A DNA stretch of 64,000 bases from Pseudarthrobacter psychrotolerans (GCF_009911795.1 NZ_CP047898.1:1674001-1738000), one strand, 5' to 3'; positions 27,875 to 36,671 are shown, numbered from the stretch's first letter. Notes: generated from the sequence alone by a model not told the origin. Made by a program: numbers and translations.

Positions 27875-28572
27875 GCGAGGACCTCAGCGACCTCTGCTGC
27901 GGTGATGCGGCGGCCGGTGTAGAACGGGATTTCCTCCCGTACGTGGTTGCGCGCTTCGGTGGCGCGGAGGCGGCGCATCAGGTCCACGAGGTCCACCAGC
28001 TCAGGGGCTTCCAGTCCCAGGATCCACTCCCAGTCGCCCAGGGCAAAGGAGGATACCGTGTTGGAGATGACCTGCGGGAACTCCCGGCCCAGCATGCCGT
28101 GGTCGCGCAGCATCTTGCCACGTTCTTCGTCCGGCAGGATGTACCACTCATAGGAGCGCACAAACGGGTAGACGCAGAGCCACTCGGCCGGGGCCACACC
28201 ACGCGAGTATGCCGGGGTGTGGTTCTTGGCAAACTCGGCTTCCCGGTGCACGCCCATGGCGGACCAGACAATCTCGGTTCCGGCGAAAAGGGTGCTGCGG
28301 CGGATGTCGCGGATGGCCTGCTGCAGCGCTTCGGGCTTCGGGCCGTGGAGCCACACCATAACATCGGCGTCGGCGCGCATTGCGGAGACGTCGTAGCTTC
28401 CGCGGTGCGTCACACCGGCCTCGGCCAGGCGGACAAGCAGGGCATCGAAGTCGGCGGCAGCGTCAGCGCTGCGCAAGAGTTCCTCAGACCGCTTGAAAAC
28501 AGTCCAGAGAGTGAAGAACTGCTCGGCTGATTCTTCGGTTTTAGTGACAGATTCGGCAGAAGTGTGGCTCAT
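27871..28572 (-). CDS. hemQ: Coproheme decarboxylase ChdC/HemQ (chlorite dismutase family)
   Basis: This 233-residue protein turns coproheme into heme b, the last step of the coproporphyrin-dependent pathway of Gram-positive bacteria. The signature EWYILPDEERGKMLRDHGMLGREF includes Tyr144, the position of the catalytic tyrosine in ChdC, and the N-terminal WTVFKRSE and ADADVMVWLHG segments are typical. A true chlorite dismutase is unlikely given the placement next to cpfC and cgoX. The start is ATG 28572; the stop overlaps the hemH start. Confidence 0.94.
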   Translation of the reverse strand: MSHTSAESVTKTEESAEQFFTLWTVFKRSEELLRSADAAADFDALLVRLAEAGVTHRGSYDVSAMRADADVMVWLHGPKPEALQQAIRDIRRSTLFAGTEIVWSAMGVHREAEFAKNHTPAYSRGVAPAEWLCVYPFVRSYEWYILPDEERGKMLRDHGMLGREFPQVISNTVSSFALGDWEWILGLEAPELVDLVDLMRRLRATEARNHVREEIPFYTGRRITAAEVAEVLA

Positions 28573-28694
28573 GGTTACCAGTTTGCCCCTTCCATACCGC
28601 CAAGTCGAAACCAGCGACTTCTACAGCACGTAGAAGTGCTTAATATCACGGGTTCGGCGCAGGGTGGGTCTTGAGCCGATCGGCCACGGGGTGG

Positions 28695-29462
28695 TCAGAT
28701 CTTTCGGATCCGGGCAAAAAGGAGACCCGCGGCACCGGCGGACCCCACCAGTCCCATGCCAAGCCAGACCTTAGCGGGCTCGGCCGCCGCGGCTGCCGCT
28801 TTGGCCGACGCGATGTTCTCCTGGCTGGCGGGCGCGTTTCCGGGGCGCTTCGGGTTGTACACAGGGGTGGCGTTGGTGCTGTGGGAATCCTGTGTGGGCT
28901 GGTCCCCGGCAGGATCGACATCCTGGCCGTCCTGTCCTGCATCCTGCGTCCCGGCGGCAGGCGCACCGGGCTGGCCGTTCGGCTGCGTGCCTGCCGTCGA
29001 ACCGGCATCGGGGGACGTACTGAGCGGCGCTGGAGCGCTCGACGGCGACCCGGGGCCCTGGGGCGCCGTGCCCTGCGGAGTTGTGCCCTGCGGGGCCGGG
29101 CTGGCGGATGTCGTCGGAGCGGACGACGTCGGCGCCGTGGACGTAGGTGAGGACGACGTCGGCGCCGTGGCCGTCGGGGTGGAAGAGCCTGAGGGCGCCG
29201 GAGTCGGTTCGGGTGAGGCTGTGGAACGTCCGCCAGAACCGCCCAGGAGGCCGTTCAGCACGCCGTTGACCCCGTTGAGGCCTCCGTCGGCTCCAACCTC
29301 GGCCGACGCGGTGGGATCAGCACTGCCATCAGCCGCCTGGGATGCCGGGACGCCGGCGGACAGAACCAGTACCGCTCCGACGGCAGCCGCTGCAGCGCCA
29401 CGCCGGAGTCCCCCATGGATACTGGTCCGGGCACGGGAAAATTCGGACCTGTAAATAACCAT
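28695..29462 (-). CDS. Secreted, Ser/Thr/Pro/Gln-rich protein with C-terminal membrane anchor
   Basis: This 255-residue protein of unknown function has a Tat- or Sec-like signal peptide (basic FSRARTSIHGGLRR, hydrophobic AAAAAVGAVLVLSAG, cleavage after SQA), then about 170 residues of low-complexity Ser/Thr/Pro/Gly/Gln, and a C-terminal hydrophobic segment VWLGMGLVGSAGAAGLLFAR ending in a basic RIRKI. That resembles a wall-spanning stalk held by its C-terminus, but I see no LPXTG motif for sortase. The start is ATG 29462; an in-frame extension to 29738 is shadow sequence. It lies between hemY and hemQ in the same direction. A link to heme is only positional. Confidence 0.7.
   Translation of the reverse strand: MVIYRSEFSRARTSIHGGLRRGAAAAAVGAVLVLSAGVPASQAADGSADPTASAEVGADGGLNGVNGVLNGLLGGSGGRSTASPEPTPAPSGSSTPTATAPTSSSPTSTAPTSSAPTTSASPAPQGTTPQGTAPQGPGSPSSAPAPLSTSPDAGSTAGTQPNGQPGAPAAGTQDAGQDGQDVDPAGDQPTQDSHSTNATPVYNPKRPGNAPASQENIASAKAAAAAAEPAKVWLGMGLVGSAGAAGLLFARIRKI
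29121..29170. repeat. 20-bp direct repeat inside secreted-protein stalk
   Basis: GGACGACGTCGGCGCCGTGG occurs at 29121-29140 and again at 29151-29170, a 30-base period, encoding part of the Thr/Ser/Pro/Ala-rich stalk (TAPTSS units). The exact DNA identity suggests recent slippage or duplication. Confidence 0.9.
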
Positions 29463-29563
29463 AGATATCGACCCTAGCCACATCAGGGCGTGGATTGAAA
29501 ACCGGAAACCGTGCCCCGGGGTGGTCCTTTCAAGGCCCATATTCCACTGAACAGGGGCGATGG

Positions 29564-31035
29564 TCAGCTGAGCAGGCTGTGAATTTCTTTTCGCGTATCG
29601 GCCACCACGGCGGCGAGTCCGTTGCCGGCCACCCATCCGCCCACAATGCCGAGGCCGGCCTCCGCCGCGCAGAGCTTCCTCACCTCGGCCACCCGGGCTT
29701 TGTGTCCCACGGCCGCGAACGGCAAGGCCCCTTGCCACCTGACAACATCCCAGCCGACAACGTCAGTCCCCTGCACCGGGACGTCCAGCAGGGCCGACGC
29801 GTCATGCAGGGCAGCAGCCAGGAGTTCTGCGTCGAGGGTCGGGGCGGAGCCGCCGGGTTCCGAGGCGACGGTTGCCGGGCTGCCAGGTTCCGTGGTCGCG
29901 GGTTCCGGGGCTTCCAGACGGCCGTAGGAGAGCCGCAGCACGTGTGTCCCGGGACCTGCCGCAGCGGCAAGCCAATCCCACTTAGCGGTGGCGTGCGTGA
30001 GGGCTTTTGCTTGGATGCCCGGCGTCTGGGGGCCACCAGGATCCCGGTGCCCCGTGGCCTGCGGTCGAGTTCGGGCAGGTCCACCACCAGGGTGACGAGC
30101 CGGACGTCCGGCCCGCTATCCGGACTCCTGCCGGCCAGTGCGGGTACTGCATCCTGCAGCAGCCCGACGGCGGCCGGGCCCGGCAGCGCCACCACCAGCA
30201 GGCCGCCGTCGTACGTTGCGTTACCGGCGGTGACCCGCCACCCGTCCGCCGTCCGTTCGACGGCGTCCGCGACTGTTCCACTCATCAGCGTCACCCCGCG
30301 GCTGCGGAGATCCCCGAGCAGGGCCACCACCAGGGTGTGCATCCCGCCTTCCAGACCGGCGACGGCGGAACCCGCCTTCGCGACGGACGGCTGGGTGGAA
30401 CCGCGCCGCTGGGCGGCCACTGCGGCTGCGAGGGAACCGTGTTCACGGATTCCGGCCCGAAGGCCCGGGGCCACCATGTCCACGTCCAGGAGGCCGGGGT
30501 CCGCGGAGTGCACGCCGCCCACCACCGGGGCCACGAGGCGATCCAAGACGCGGCGGCCCATCCTGGCACGCACCAGCGCCGCGACGCTGGTGACGTCCGC
30601 AGATGCCCCGATCGAAGCCGGCAAGTACTTATCCAGGGACGCCCGAAGCGAGCCCACAAACCCCAGGGACCGCCTGACCTCCGGGTCCCAGGGGTTTGCG
30701 GGAATGCCCAGGACTCCGGTCTTGGGCAGTTCGCGCGGGCCGTCCGGAAGCTGCACCCAGGCACCCCCCGGGAGGGGCGCCACAACGTTCCCGCCGAGTC
30801 CAAGTTCATCAGCAAGGTCAGCCACGGCTGGGGAGCGTGTGGCGAAGGACTCTGCTCCGCTGTCCAGAGTGAGGCCGGCCACCACGTGGCTGCCCACGCA
30901 GCCGCCCCAGGATGCGGTGGCCTCCAGGACGGTCACTGTATGTCCGGCAGCCGCTAACTCCCGTGCGGCCAGCAGGCCGGAGATGCCGCCGCCCAGGACG
31001 AGGGCGGCCTGGTTCGGCGTCAAGGAACTTCCCAC
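29564..31035 (-). CDS. hemY: Coproporphyrinogen III oxidase CgoX/HemY (apparent frameshift)
   Basis: The corrected protein is about 490 residues, an FAD flavoenzyme oxidising coproporphyrinogen III to coproporphyrin III. The dinucleotide fold is LGGGISGLLAARELAAAGHTVTVLEA near residues 13-40. The printed frame is normal to GTGILVAP and then becomes nonsense (RRRASKQKPS). The C-terminal third (THATAKWDWLAA, HVLRLSYGR, GDALPFAAVGH-like GALPFAAVGHKARV, GLGIVGGWVAGNGL) is in another frame ending at 29564. One more base in the five-G run 30028-30032 joins them as APQTPGIQAKALTHAT. The start is GTG 31035, a few bases after the hemE stop, so coupling is likely. Confidence 0.9.
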
Positions 31036-31039
31036 GGTC

Positions 31040-32158
31040 CTACTCCGGGGAAATGGAGTGGATGAGTTCTACAACCCGGGTCAGGACCGTGGGGTCGGTT
31101 TCGGGCGGCACCCCGTGGCCGAGGTTGAGCACGTGGCCGGGCGCAGAGGCGCCGGCGGCAATGACCGCACGCACATGGGCTTCCAGCACGTCCCACGGCG
31201 CGGACAGCAGCGCTGGGTCGATGTTGCCCTGCAGCGGCACTGTTCCGCCCAGGCGCCGGTTGGCCTCATCCAGCGGAAGGCGGTAGTCCACGCCCACCAC
31301 GTCCACGCCGATATCTCGCATGGCAACAAGCAGTTCGGAGGTTCCGGTACCGAAGTGGATCAGCGGCGCGCCGAGGTGGCGGACATGGTCCAGCGCCCGG
31401 GCCGAGGCCGGTGCCACAAACTTGGTGTAGTCGGCCAGGCCCAGCGATCCCGCCCAGGAATCAAACAGCTGCCCGGCGGACGCGCCGGCTTCCAGCTGGG
31501 CGCGGAGGAACATACCCGAGGCGTCGGCCGCCCAGTTGGCCAGCGCAGTCCAGGTTTCCGGGTCCGCGTGCATCATGGTGCGCGGGCCCAGGTGGTCACG
31601 GGAAGGTTTGCCCTCAACCATGTAGGCAGCGAGGGTGAACGGGGCACCGGCAAAGCCGATCAGCGGGGTTTTGCCCAGCTCGGCGACGGTCAGCCGCACG
31701 GCTTCGCGGATCGGTTCCAGCGCTTCCCAGGTCAGCTGCGGCAGGGCGGCAACGTCTGCAGCCGTGCGCACCGGCTTGTCCAGCACGGGTCCCACGCCCG
31801 GCACAATGTCCACGCCGACGCCGGCGAGCTTCAGCGGAATGACGATGTCGGAGAAGAAGATGGCAGCGTCCACGTCATGGCGCCGGACGGGCTGCAGTGT
31901 GATTTCGGCCGCGAGCTCGGGCCGCAGGCAGGAATCCAGCATGGCCACGCCTTCGCGCACCTTCAGGTATTCCGGCAGCGAGCGCCCTGCCTGTCGCATG
32001 AACCACACCGGCCGCCGCGACGGCTTGCCGCCGCGGTAGGCGGTGATGAGCGGCGAATCTGCGGTGCGGCCATCCATCAGCGGATGGTCGGCAGCAAGGG
32101 CACTGTCGTTAGACACGACACTAGACACGGCATTGGACACGGCGGAGCTGGAAGTCAT
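31040..32158 (-). CDS. hemE: Uroporphyrinogen decarboxylase
   Basis: This 372-residue enzyme decarboxylates uroporphyrinogen III to coproporphyrinogen III. Family signatures are PVWFMRQAGRSLPEYLKVR near the N-terminus, LKLAGVGVDIVPGVGPV, FAGAPFTLAAYMVEG and the C-terminal GNIDPALLSAPWDVLE. The start is taken as ATG 32158; the open frame reaches 32254, but those residues are unlike the family. The first 25 residues (SSAVSNAVSSVVSNDS) are encoded by imperfect short repeats. It is the first gene of the minus-strand heme run and is divergent from hemA. Confidence 0.94.
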   Translation of the reverse strand: MTSSSAVSNAVSSVVSNDSALAADHPLMDGRTADSPLITAYRGGKPSRRPVWFMRQAGRSLPEYLKVREGVAMLDSCLRPELAAEITLQPVRRHDVDAAIFFSDIVIPLKLAGVGVDIVPGVGPVLDKPVRTAADVAALPQLTWEALEPIREAVRLTVAELGKTPLIGFAGAPFTLAAYMVEGKPSRDHLGPRTMMHADPETWTALANWAADASGMFLRAQLEAGASAGQLFDSWAGSLGLADYTKFVAPASARALDHVRHLGAPLIHFGTGTSELLVAMRDIGVDVVGVDYRLPLDEANRRLGGTVPLQGNIDPALLSAPWDVLEAHVRAVIAAGASAPGHVLNLGHGVPPETDPTVLTRVVELIHSISPE

Positions 32159-32300
32159 GCTTTGATTGTGCCCAAAATCGGCCCTAAAAGATAACGACAG
32201 CCTGTCACCTGCAGCCGCCCCGGCCGCGCCGTGGCGGGAATCATGGTCCTCCAACGCCCGTGCACTTTGGTTGGGTTGTTCTACCGGGCAACGAAAAAGC

Positions 32301-32306
32301 TATGAT
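32301..32306 (+). promoter_or_regulatory. Candidate -10 element for hemA (near-leaderless start)
   Basis: TATGAT lies ten bases before the hemA GTG at 32316, so transcription would begin at or within a base or two of the start codon. A TTGTTC at 32276-32281 could be the -35 with a long 19-base spacer. No Shine-Dalgarno sequence is seen before the GTG. The site is in the 157-base hemE/hemA divergent region. Confidence 0.35.
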
Positions 32307-32315
32307 TGGTCTGCT

Positions 32316-33629
32316 GTGGTTCTTTTTTCATTGGTGGCTACACACGCCGACATCGACCTTGAGACCGTTGCTCAACTGAGCAACGGTGCTTCCGGTATCG
32401 CAACATCCGCACTCTCCGGATCGCCGGCAGTGACGGGTGCGATTGTGCTTGCCACCTGCAACCGGTACGAAATCTACGGCGAAGCGCCCCACGCTGACGA
32501 TGTTGAGGCTGCCCGTGCGGCCCTCGTGTCCGAGATCAGCGGACTCAGCGGACTCAACGAACAGCTTGTGTCCCGCTCCTTCAGCACACGCACCGGCCCC
32601 GAAGTCACCCAGCACCTTTTCGCCGTCAGCGCCGGGCTGGACTCCGCCGTCGTGGGTGAACGTGAAATCGCCGGCCAGGTCCGGCGCGCACTCATCACTG
32701 CCCAGCACGAGGGCACGGCCAGCTCCGGCCTGGTCCGCCTCTTCCAGGCCGCCTCCAAGACGGCCAAGGACGTGGGGGCGCAGACCGCCCTCGGTTCCCG
32801 GGGCCTGTCCATCGTTTCAGTGGCACTGGATCTTGCCACCGATCTTTCCGAGAGCCCCGATTGGTCAGCGAAGAACGTAGTGGTGTTCGGCACTGGTGCC
32901 TACGCCGGTGCAACCATGGCGCTGCTCCGCGAAAGGGGCTGCACCGACATCTCTGTGTTCTCCTCTTCGGGACGCGCCGAAGCGTTCGTCGCCACGCGTG
33001 GCGGAACAGCGCTGGACAGTGATTCCCTGCCGGTAGCTGTGGCGGCAGCCGACGTTATGATCGGCTGCAGCGGCTCCGACACCCGGGTCGAGGCCGGTGA
33101 ACTTGCCGGGATCCGCGCGGGCTCTGCCCAGCCACTGATCGCGATTGACCTCGCCCTCACCCATGATTTTGACCCGGAAGTCGGCCAGCTCGACGGCGTC
33201 GAGCTACTCACGCTGGAATCCGTGCGTTTGGCGGCACCCCAGGAACAGGCCGAGTCCCTCACCCAGGCAAGCGGCATTGTGTCCGGCGCGGCCCAGGCTT
33301 TCGAACAGGAACGGGAAGCCCGCTCGGTGGATTCCGCGATCGTGGCCCTCCGCCGGCACACCATGAACGTCCTGGACGCGGAGATGGAGCGCGTCCGCGC
33401 CCGCCATGGCTGCACGGCCGCCGCCGAGGAAGTGGAGTTCGCCCTCCGCCGGATGGTCAAGCAGCTGCTGCACGTGCCCACCGTCCGTGCCCGTGAGCTC
33501 GCCGCCAACGGCCAGCAGGACGACTACGTGTCTGCGCTCGAAACCCTCTACGGCATCACCGTGGAGCAGCCGGCCACAACAGCGCAGCCGGAGTGCCCCG
33601 TGGACCACCAGAGCCTCGAAACCGCCTGA
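32316..33629 (+). CDS. hemA: Glutamyl-tRNA reductase
   Basis: This 437-residue enzyme reduces Glu-tRNA to glutamate-1-semialdehyde, the committed step for heme. It shows the catalytic cysteine C48 in [35 protein letters not shown], the NADPH fold [21 protein letters not shown] and the C-terminal dimerisation helix. I chose GTG 32316 ([14 protein letters not shown]) because homologues start here; the longer open frame from 32166 is not family-like. It is divergent from hemE and convergent with moeZ. In other bacteria HemA is controlled by heme-dependent proteolysis through the N-terminus, which may matter given the near-leaderless start. Confidence 0.94.
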   Translation: MVLFSLVATHADIDLETVAQLSNGASGIATSALSGSPAVTGAIVLATCNRYEIYGEAPHADDVEAARAALVSEISGLSGLNEQLVSRSFSTRTGPEVTQHLFAVSAGLDSAVVGEREIAGQVRRALITAQHEGTASSGLVRLFQAASKTAKDVGAQTALGSRGLSIVSVALDLATDLSESPDWSAKNVVVFGTGAYAGATMALLRERGCTDISVFSSSGRAEAFVATRGGTALDSDSLPVAVAAADVMIGCSGSDTRVEAGELAGIRAGSAQPLIAIDLALTHDFDPEVGQLDGVELLTLESVRLAAPQEQAESLTQASGIVSGAAQAFEQEREARSVDSAIVALRRHTMNVLDAEMERVRARHGCTAAAEEVEFALRRMVKQLLHVPTVRARELAANGQQDDYVSALETLYGITVEQPATTAQPECPVDHQSLETA

Positions 33630-33646
33630 CCCGCCCGCCCGCCCGT

Positions 33647-33703
33647 TGCTCTATCAGTTTTGGCTCTTAACCGAACGTTTTGGCGACCAAAAGTGATAGA
33701 GCA
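33647..33703. terminator. 17-bp inverted repeat between convergent hemA and moeZ
   Basis: TGCTCTATCAGTTTTGG (33647-33663) and CCAAAAGTGATAGAGCA (33687-33703) are inverted repeats with one mismatch, separated by 23 AT-richer bases that include AACGTT. It could be a bidirectional terminator, but its long loop and composition differ from the other terminators here, so it may be a dispersed intergenic repeat element. A CCCG-rich tract (33631-33645) precedes it. Confidence 0.6.
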
Positions 33704-33708
33704 CCCGG

Positions 33709-34908
33709 TCAGTAGACCGGCTTCTGCGGCTCCACGTCGCGCACCCAGGCCAGGATTCCGCCGTCTAGGTGGCTGACCCGCTGGTAGCCTGCCTTTCGCG
33801 CCGCCTCCAGCACGTTGGCTGACCGGGTGCCGGCCTTGCAATGGAACACAATGTCCTTGTCCTGCGGGAGGTCCGCCCAGGCCTCCCCCGCAAGGATCCT
33901 GCCTTGCGGGATCAGCACCGAGCCGTCGATGCTCACAATGTCATGTTCGCCGGTTTCCCTGACGTCCACCAGCTCGAAGTCCTTCAGGCCTGCCTTCCGG
34001 GACGCCAGCATGGTGGCCAGCTGCGTCGCCGTCACCGTGTGCTCGGTGTCTGCGGAAGCGGCAGGGGTGATGCCGCAGAAGGCCTCGTAGTCCGTCAGTT
34101 CCGTGATGGGTTCGGCCGCCGGGTCCTTGGACACCCGGATCTCACGCCAGCTGCCGCCCAGCGCATCAAACAGGGCCACCCGGCCCAGGAGTGAACGTCC
34201 GACGCCGGTAATCAGCTTGACTGCCTCGGTCACCATGAGTGCTCCCACGGCAGCGCAGAGCATGCCGAAGACGCCGCCCTCACCGCACGAGGGCACCGAT
34301 CCGGCCGGCGGAGCCTCGGGGTACAGGTCCCGGTAAGTGGGTCCGTGCTTTTCCCAGAACACGCTGACCTGACCGTCGAAGCGGAAGATCGATCCCCACA
34401 CATAGGGCTTGCCGAGGATGGCGGCGGCATCGTTGACCAAGTAGCGGGTGGCGAAGTTGTCCGCGCCGTCCAGGATCAGGTCGTAGTCCGCGAACAGCTC
34501 CAGCGCATTGGAGGCATCCAGCCGGACGTTGTGCAGCCGGACCTCCACCAGCGGGTTCAGCGCGGCGATGGCGTCCCGGGCGGATTCGATCTTGGGCCGG
34601 CCCACGTCGGCGACGCCGTGGATGACCTGGCGCTGCAGGTTGCTGAGGTCAACGTGGTCGTCGTCGACGATTCCCAGGGTCCCCACGCCCGCTGCCGCCA
34701 GGTAGAGCAGCGCGGGCGAACCCAGTCCCCCGGCACCGATGACCAGGACCTTGGCATTCTTCAGCCGCCGCTGTCCCACCGCACCAATTTCGGGAATGAT
34801 GAGGTGCCGCGAGTAGCGTTCCACTTCTGCCGGCGTCAGCTCACCGGCGGGCTCCAGGAGCGGTTTAAGCGAGACAGGGGAATCATTTACGGTCAAAGTC
34901 GAAGCCAT
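33709..34908 (-). CDS. moeZ: MoeZ-type adenylyltransferase/sulfurtransferase (ThiF/MoeB domain plus rhodanese)
   Basis: This 399-residue two-domain protein has an E1-like adenylation domain at about 25-270, with GAGGLG at 58-63, DDDHVDLSNLQRQVIH and the catalytic-type DGADNFATRYLVNDA. The C-terminal rhodanese domain (about 295-399) has C357 in FHCKAGTRS as the persulfide carrier. Such proteins activate the C-terminal Gly-Gly of small sulfur carriers (MoaD, ThiS, CysO). The nearby thiS gene, three kb away, is a possible client. Only one Cys of the usual zinc CxxC pairs is obvious (VPSCGEGG). The start is at 34908. Confidence 0.9.
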   Translation of the reverse strand: MASTLTVNDSPVSLKPLLEPAGELTPAEVERYSRHLIIPEIGAVGQRRLKNAKVLVIGAGGLGSPALLYLAAAGVGTLGIVDDDHVDLSNLQRQVIHGVADVGRPKIESARDAIAALNPLVEVRLHNVRLDASNALELFADYDLILDGADNFATRYLVNDAAAILGKPYVWGSIFRFDGQVSVFWEKHGPTYRDLYPEAPPAGSVPSCGEGGVFGMLCAAVGALMVTEAVKLITGVGRSLLGRVALFDALGGSWREIRVSKDPAAEPITELTDYEAFCGITPAASADTEHTVTATQLATMLASRKAGLKDFELVDVRETGEHDIVSIDGSVLIPQGRILAGEAWADLPQDKDIVFHCKAGTRSANVLEAARKAGYQRVSHLDGGILAWVRDVEPQKPVY

Positions 34909-34992
34909 ACTTCAATGTATGCCCCGAGATGCCGCGCGGTCATATTACCGCGCAGTATTGTGTAGGTAACAGCAAGTGAAAGTAGGGCAACT

Positions 34993-35658
34993 GTGGTCCA
35001 TGAAGCACGGGCTGACCGGGCGTCCGGCGGCGAACCGGCCGCACCTCAACGGACCGCCGGCCAGCGGTCCGCCCGGCTTCCCCGGGATGAGCGCCGGGCG
35101 CAGCTTCTCGCGGCGGCCCAGGAGGTTTTTGTCGCCAACGGATACCATGGCGCGGCCATGGATGAGATCGCCGAGACGGCGCATGTCAGCAAACCGGTGC
35201 TGTACCAGCACTTCCCGTCCAAACGCGAGCTGTATCTTGCACTGCTGGACAGCCATCTCGCGTCGCTGACGGATCTGATGCTCGGGGCCCTGAGTTCCAC
35301 CGATGACAACGACGAACGCGTGCAGGCCGTGATGCGCGCTTACTACCGCTTTATCGCCAGCGATGACCAAGCGCACCGCCTGGTCTTCGAATCGGACCTC
35401 ATCAACGATCCCGATGTCAGTTCACGCCTCGAGACATTCAACAAGACGTTCGCGGATGCCGTGGCCCGCGTGATCGCCGAGGACACCAAACTGCCGCACC
35501 TTGAGGCGCAGCTTCTGGGCCGCGGCCTGGCCGGAATGGCCCAGGTCAGCGCGCGGTATTGGCTTGAAACGGACGGGAACCTGGACCTCGATGTGGCCAG
35601 CGACCTCATTTACCGTTTAGCTTGGCGCGGAATCTCTCGCTTCCCCAAAGAGTCCTAG
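34993..35658 (+). CDS. TetR/AcrR family transcriptional regulator
   Basis: This 221-residue repressor-like protein has its helix-turn-helix at about residues 30-80: RRAQLLAAAQEVFVANGYHGAAMDEIAETAHVSKPVLYQHFPSKRELYLALL. The C-terminal half is the all-helical ligand and dimer domain. The start is GTG 34993. It is followed 50 bases later by a DUF3107 gene, a pairing that is conserved in actinobacteria (Rv3208-Rv3208A type). Ligand and targets are unknown. Confidence 0.9.
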   Translation: MVHEARADRASGGEPAAPQRTAGQRSARLPRDERRAQLLAAAQEVFVANGYHGAAMDEIAETAHVSKPVLYQHFPSKRELYLALLDSHLASLTDLMLGALSSTDDNDERVQAVMRAYYRFIASDDQAHRLVFESDLINDPDVSSRLETFNKTFADAVARVIAEDTKLPHLEAQLLGRGLAGMAQVSARYWLETDGNLDLDVASDLIYRLAWRGISRFPKES

Positions 35659-35708
35659 ACTACAAATAAGAGAACCCAAGAAACTTTGATTGGCTGGGAG
35701 GCCCCCTG

Positions 35709-35933
35709 TTGGAAATTAAGATCGGCATTCAGAACATTGGCCGCGAAATCGTCCTGGAATCGGCTCAGGATGCAGACACCGTAGCCACGGTTGTTGAAGA
35801 AGCCATCACCAAGGGCACCGAACTCCGCCTCAAGGACGACAAGGGCCGCATCATCATCATTCCCGGCAACGCCCTGGGCTACGTGGAAATCGGCGCCGAA
35901 GAGGCCCGCAAGGTCGGTTTCGGCCAGTTCTAG
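35709..35933 (+). CDS. DUF3107 family small protein
   Basis: This 74-residue protein beginning MEIKIGIQNIGREIVLES from TTG 35709, with GGGAGG about ten bases upstream, contains the family core LRLKDDKGRIIIIPGNALGYVEIG. The function is unknown. Homologues follow a TetR regulator in many actinobacteria, as here, and are often encoded near DEAD-box helicase genes. Confidence 0.88.
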   Translation: MEIKIGIQNIGREIVLESAQDADTVATVVEEAITKGTELRLKDDKGRIIIIPGNALGYVEIGAEEARKVGFGQF

Positions 35934-35987
35934 CAGGTCCGCGGCCAGCCGCCTTGGCGGTTGGCCGCTGCTTTCCGAGGAGATTAG

Positions 35988-36290
35988 ATGCTTTCGCTGA
36001 CCATCGTTGTCCTGGTAACAGTGGCCGCAGGTTTTATTGTCTGGGCCAATGACAAGCGCCACACCCGGTATGGGACGGGGTTGCCCGCAGGGGTTGCCGT
36101 TGTGGTGGGTGCGGTCAGCTGGATCATCTTTATCGCGGCAGGATTTGGCTACCAGCCGGGCCTGACGTGGATTCCCTGGGTCCTGCCCATGGCGCTGGGC
36201 ACCGTCGCTGCCATCGGGACGGTCATCTACCTCGGACGGACCCGCGAAGGCCACGATACTCAGCGGCTGACGCAGGCCCTCAAACTGTAG
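35988..36290 (+). CDS. Small three-helix membrane protein of unknown function
   Basis: This 100-residue protein has three hydrophobic segments at about residues 3-20, 34-53 and 60-82, with short polar linkers and a charged C-terminus (GRTREGHDTQRL). The GAGG ribosome-binding site sits seven bases before ATG 35988. It follows DUF3107 closely and ends at a strong terminator, so it is probably the last gene of the TetR-DUF3107 unit. I do not recognise the family. Confidence 0.75.
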   Translation: MLSLTIVVLVTVAAGFIVWANDKRHTRYGTGLPAGVAVVVGAVSWIIFIAAGFGYQPGLTWIPWVLPMALGTVAAIGTVIYLGRTREGHDTQRLTQALKL

Positions 36291-36305
36291 GCATTTCCTT
36301 ATAGA

Positions 36306-36341
36306 ACGGTGACCACCACCCAGCAGGGTGGTGGTCACCGT
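36306..36341. terminator. Perfect hairpin terminator
   Basis: A perfect 16-bp stem (36306-36321 with 36326-36341, ACGGTGACCACCACCC and its complement) around an AGCA loop is followed by CCTTT. It lies between the convergent small membrane-protein and pterin-dehydratase genes. Confidence 0.9.
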
Positions 36342-36344
36342 CCT

Positions 36345-36671
36345 TTAAGCCACCGGTTGGGCAGTGGCACCAAGCCGGGCGGCAGCAGCGCTCACGGCCG
36401 CCGCAGCAGCGGCATCCCGCTCGGTGGCCTCGCCGCCGGCGTCGTGGGACGTATAGCGGAGATGCACCCTGTTGTAGCGCCAGTCAAGGTCCGGATGGTG
36501 GTTCTGCTCTTCGGCCAGGCGTCCGACGGCGGCAATCAGCTCGAGTGCGGCGGCCGCCGTCGGCGTCTTATAGACAGCAACGAGCCCGCCGAGCCGGTAC
36601 TGCCAGTCGGGCAGCGCGGCGAGGACGGCCTCGATGCGCTCAGGCGTGAGTGTGTCTTGCTTGCCGGCCAT
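36345..36671 (-). CDS. Pterin-4a-carbinolamine dehydratase-like protein
   Basis: This 108-residue protein has the PCD/DCoH motif EEQNHHPDLDWRYNRVHLRYTSHDAGG (the HHPD histidines near residue 58 and the downstream His-x-x-x-x-x-HD segment). The family recycles pterin cofactors or acts as an accessory to molybdopterin or other pterin enzymes; which applies is unclear. The C-terminus is alanine-rich. It is downstream of thiG on the same strand with a 72-base gap. Confidence 0.88.
   Translation of the reverse strand: MAGKQDTLTPERIEAVLAALPDWQYRLGGLVAVYKTPTAAAALELIAAVGRLAEEQNHHPDLDWRYNRVHLRYTSHDAGGEATERDAAAAAAVSAAAARLGATAQPVA

Noticed and set aside
28695..28800. Sortase anchor on the secreted protein
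   Set aside because: There is a C-terminal helix and basic end but no LPXTG or similar motif.
28756..29454. Plus-strand 232-residue frame opposite the secreted protein
   Set aside because: It mirrors the repetitive stalk, has no plausible start context, and the minus-strand frame has a signal peptide and membrane anchor.
29495..32194. 899-residue plus-strand frame opposite hemY and hemE
   Set aside because: Pure shadow of two well-identified enzymes; composition is typical of antisense high-GC frames.
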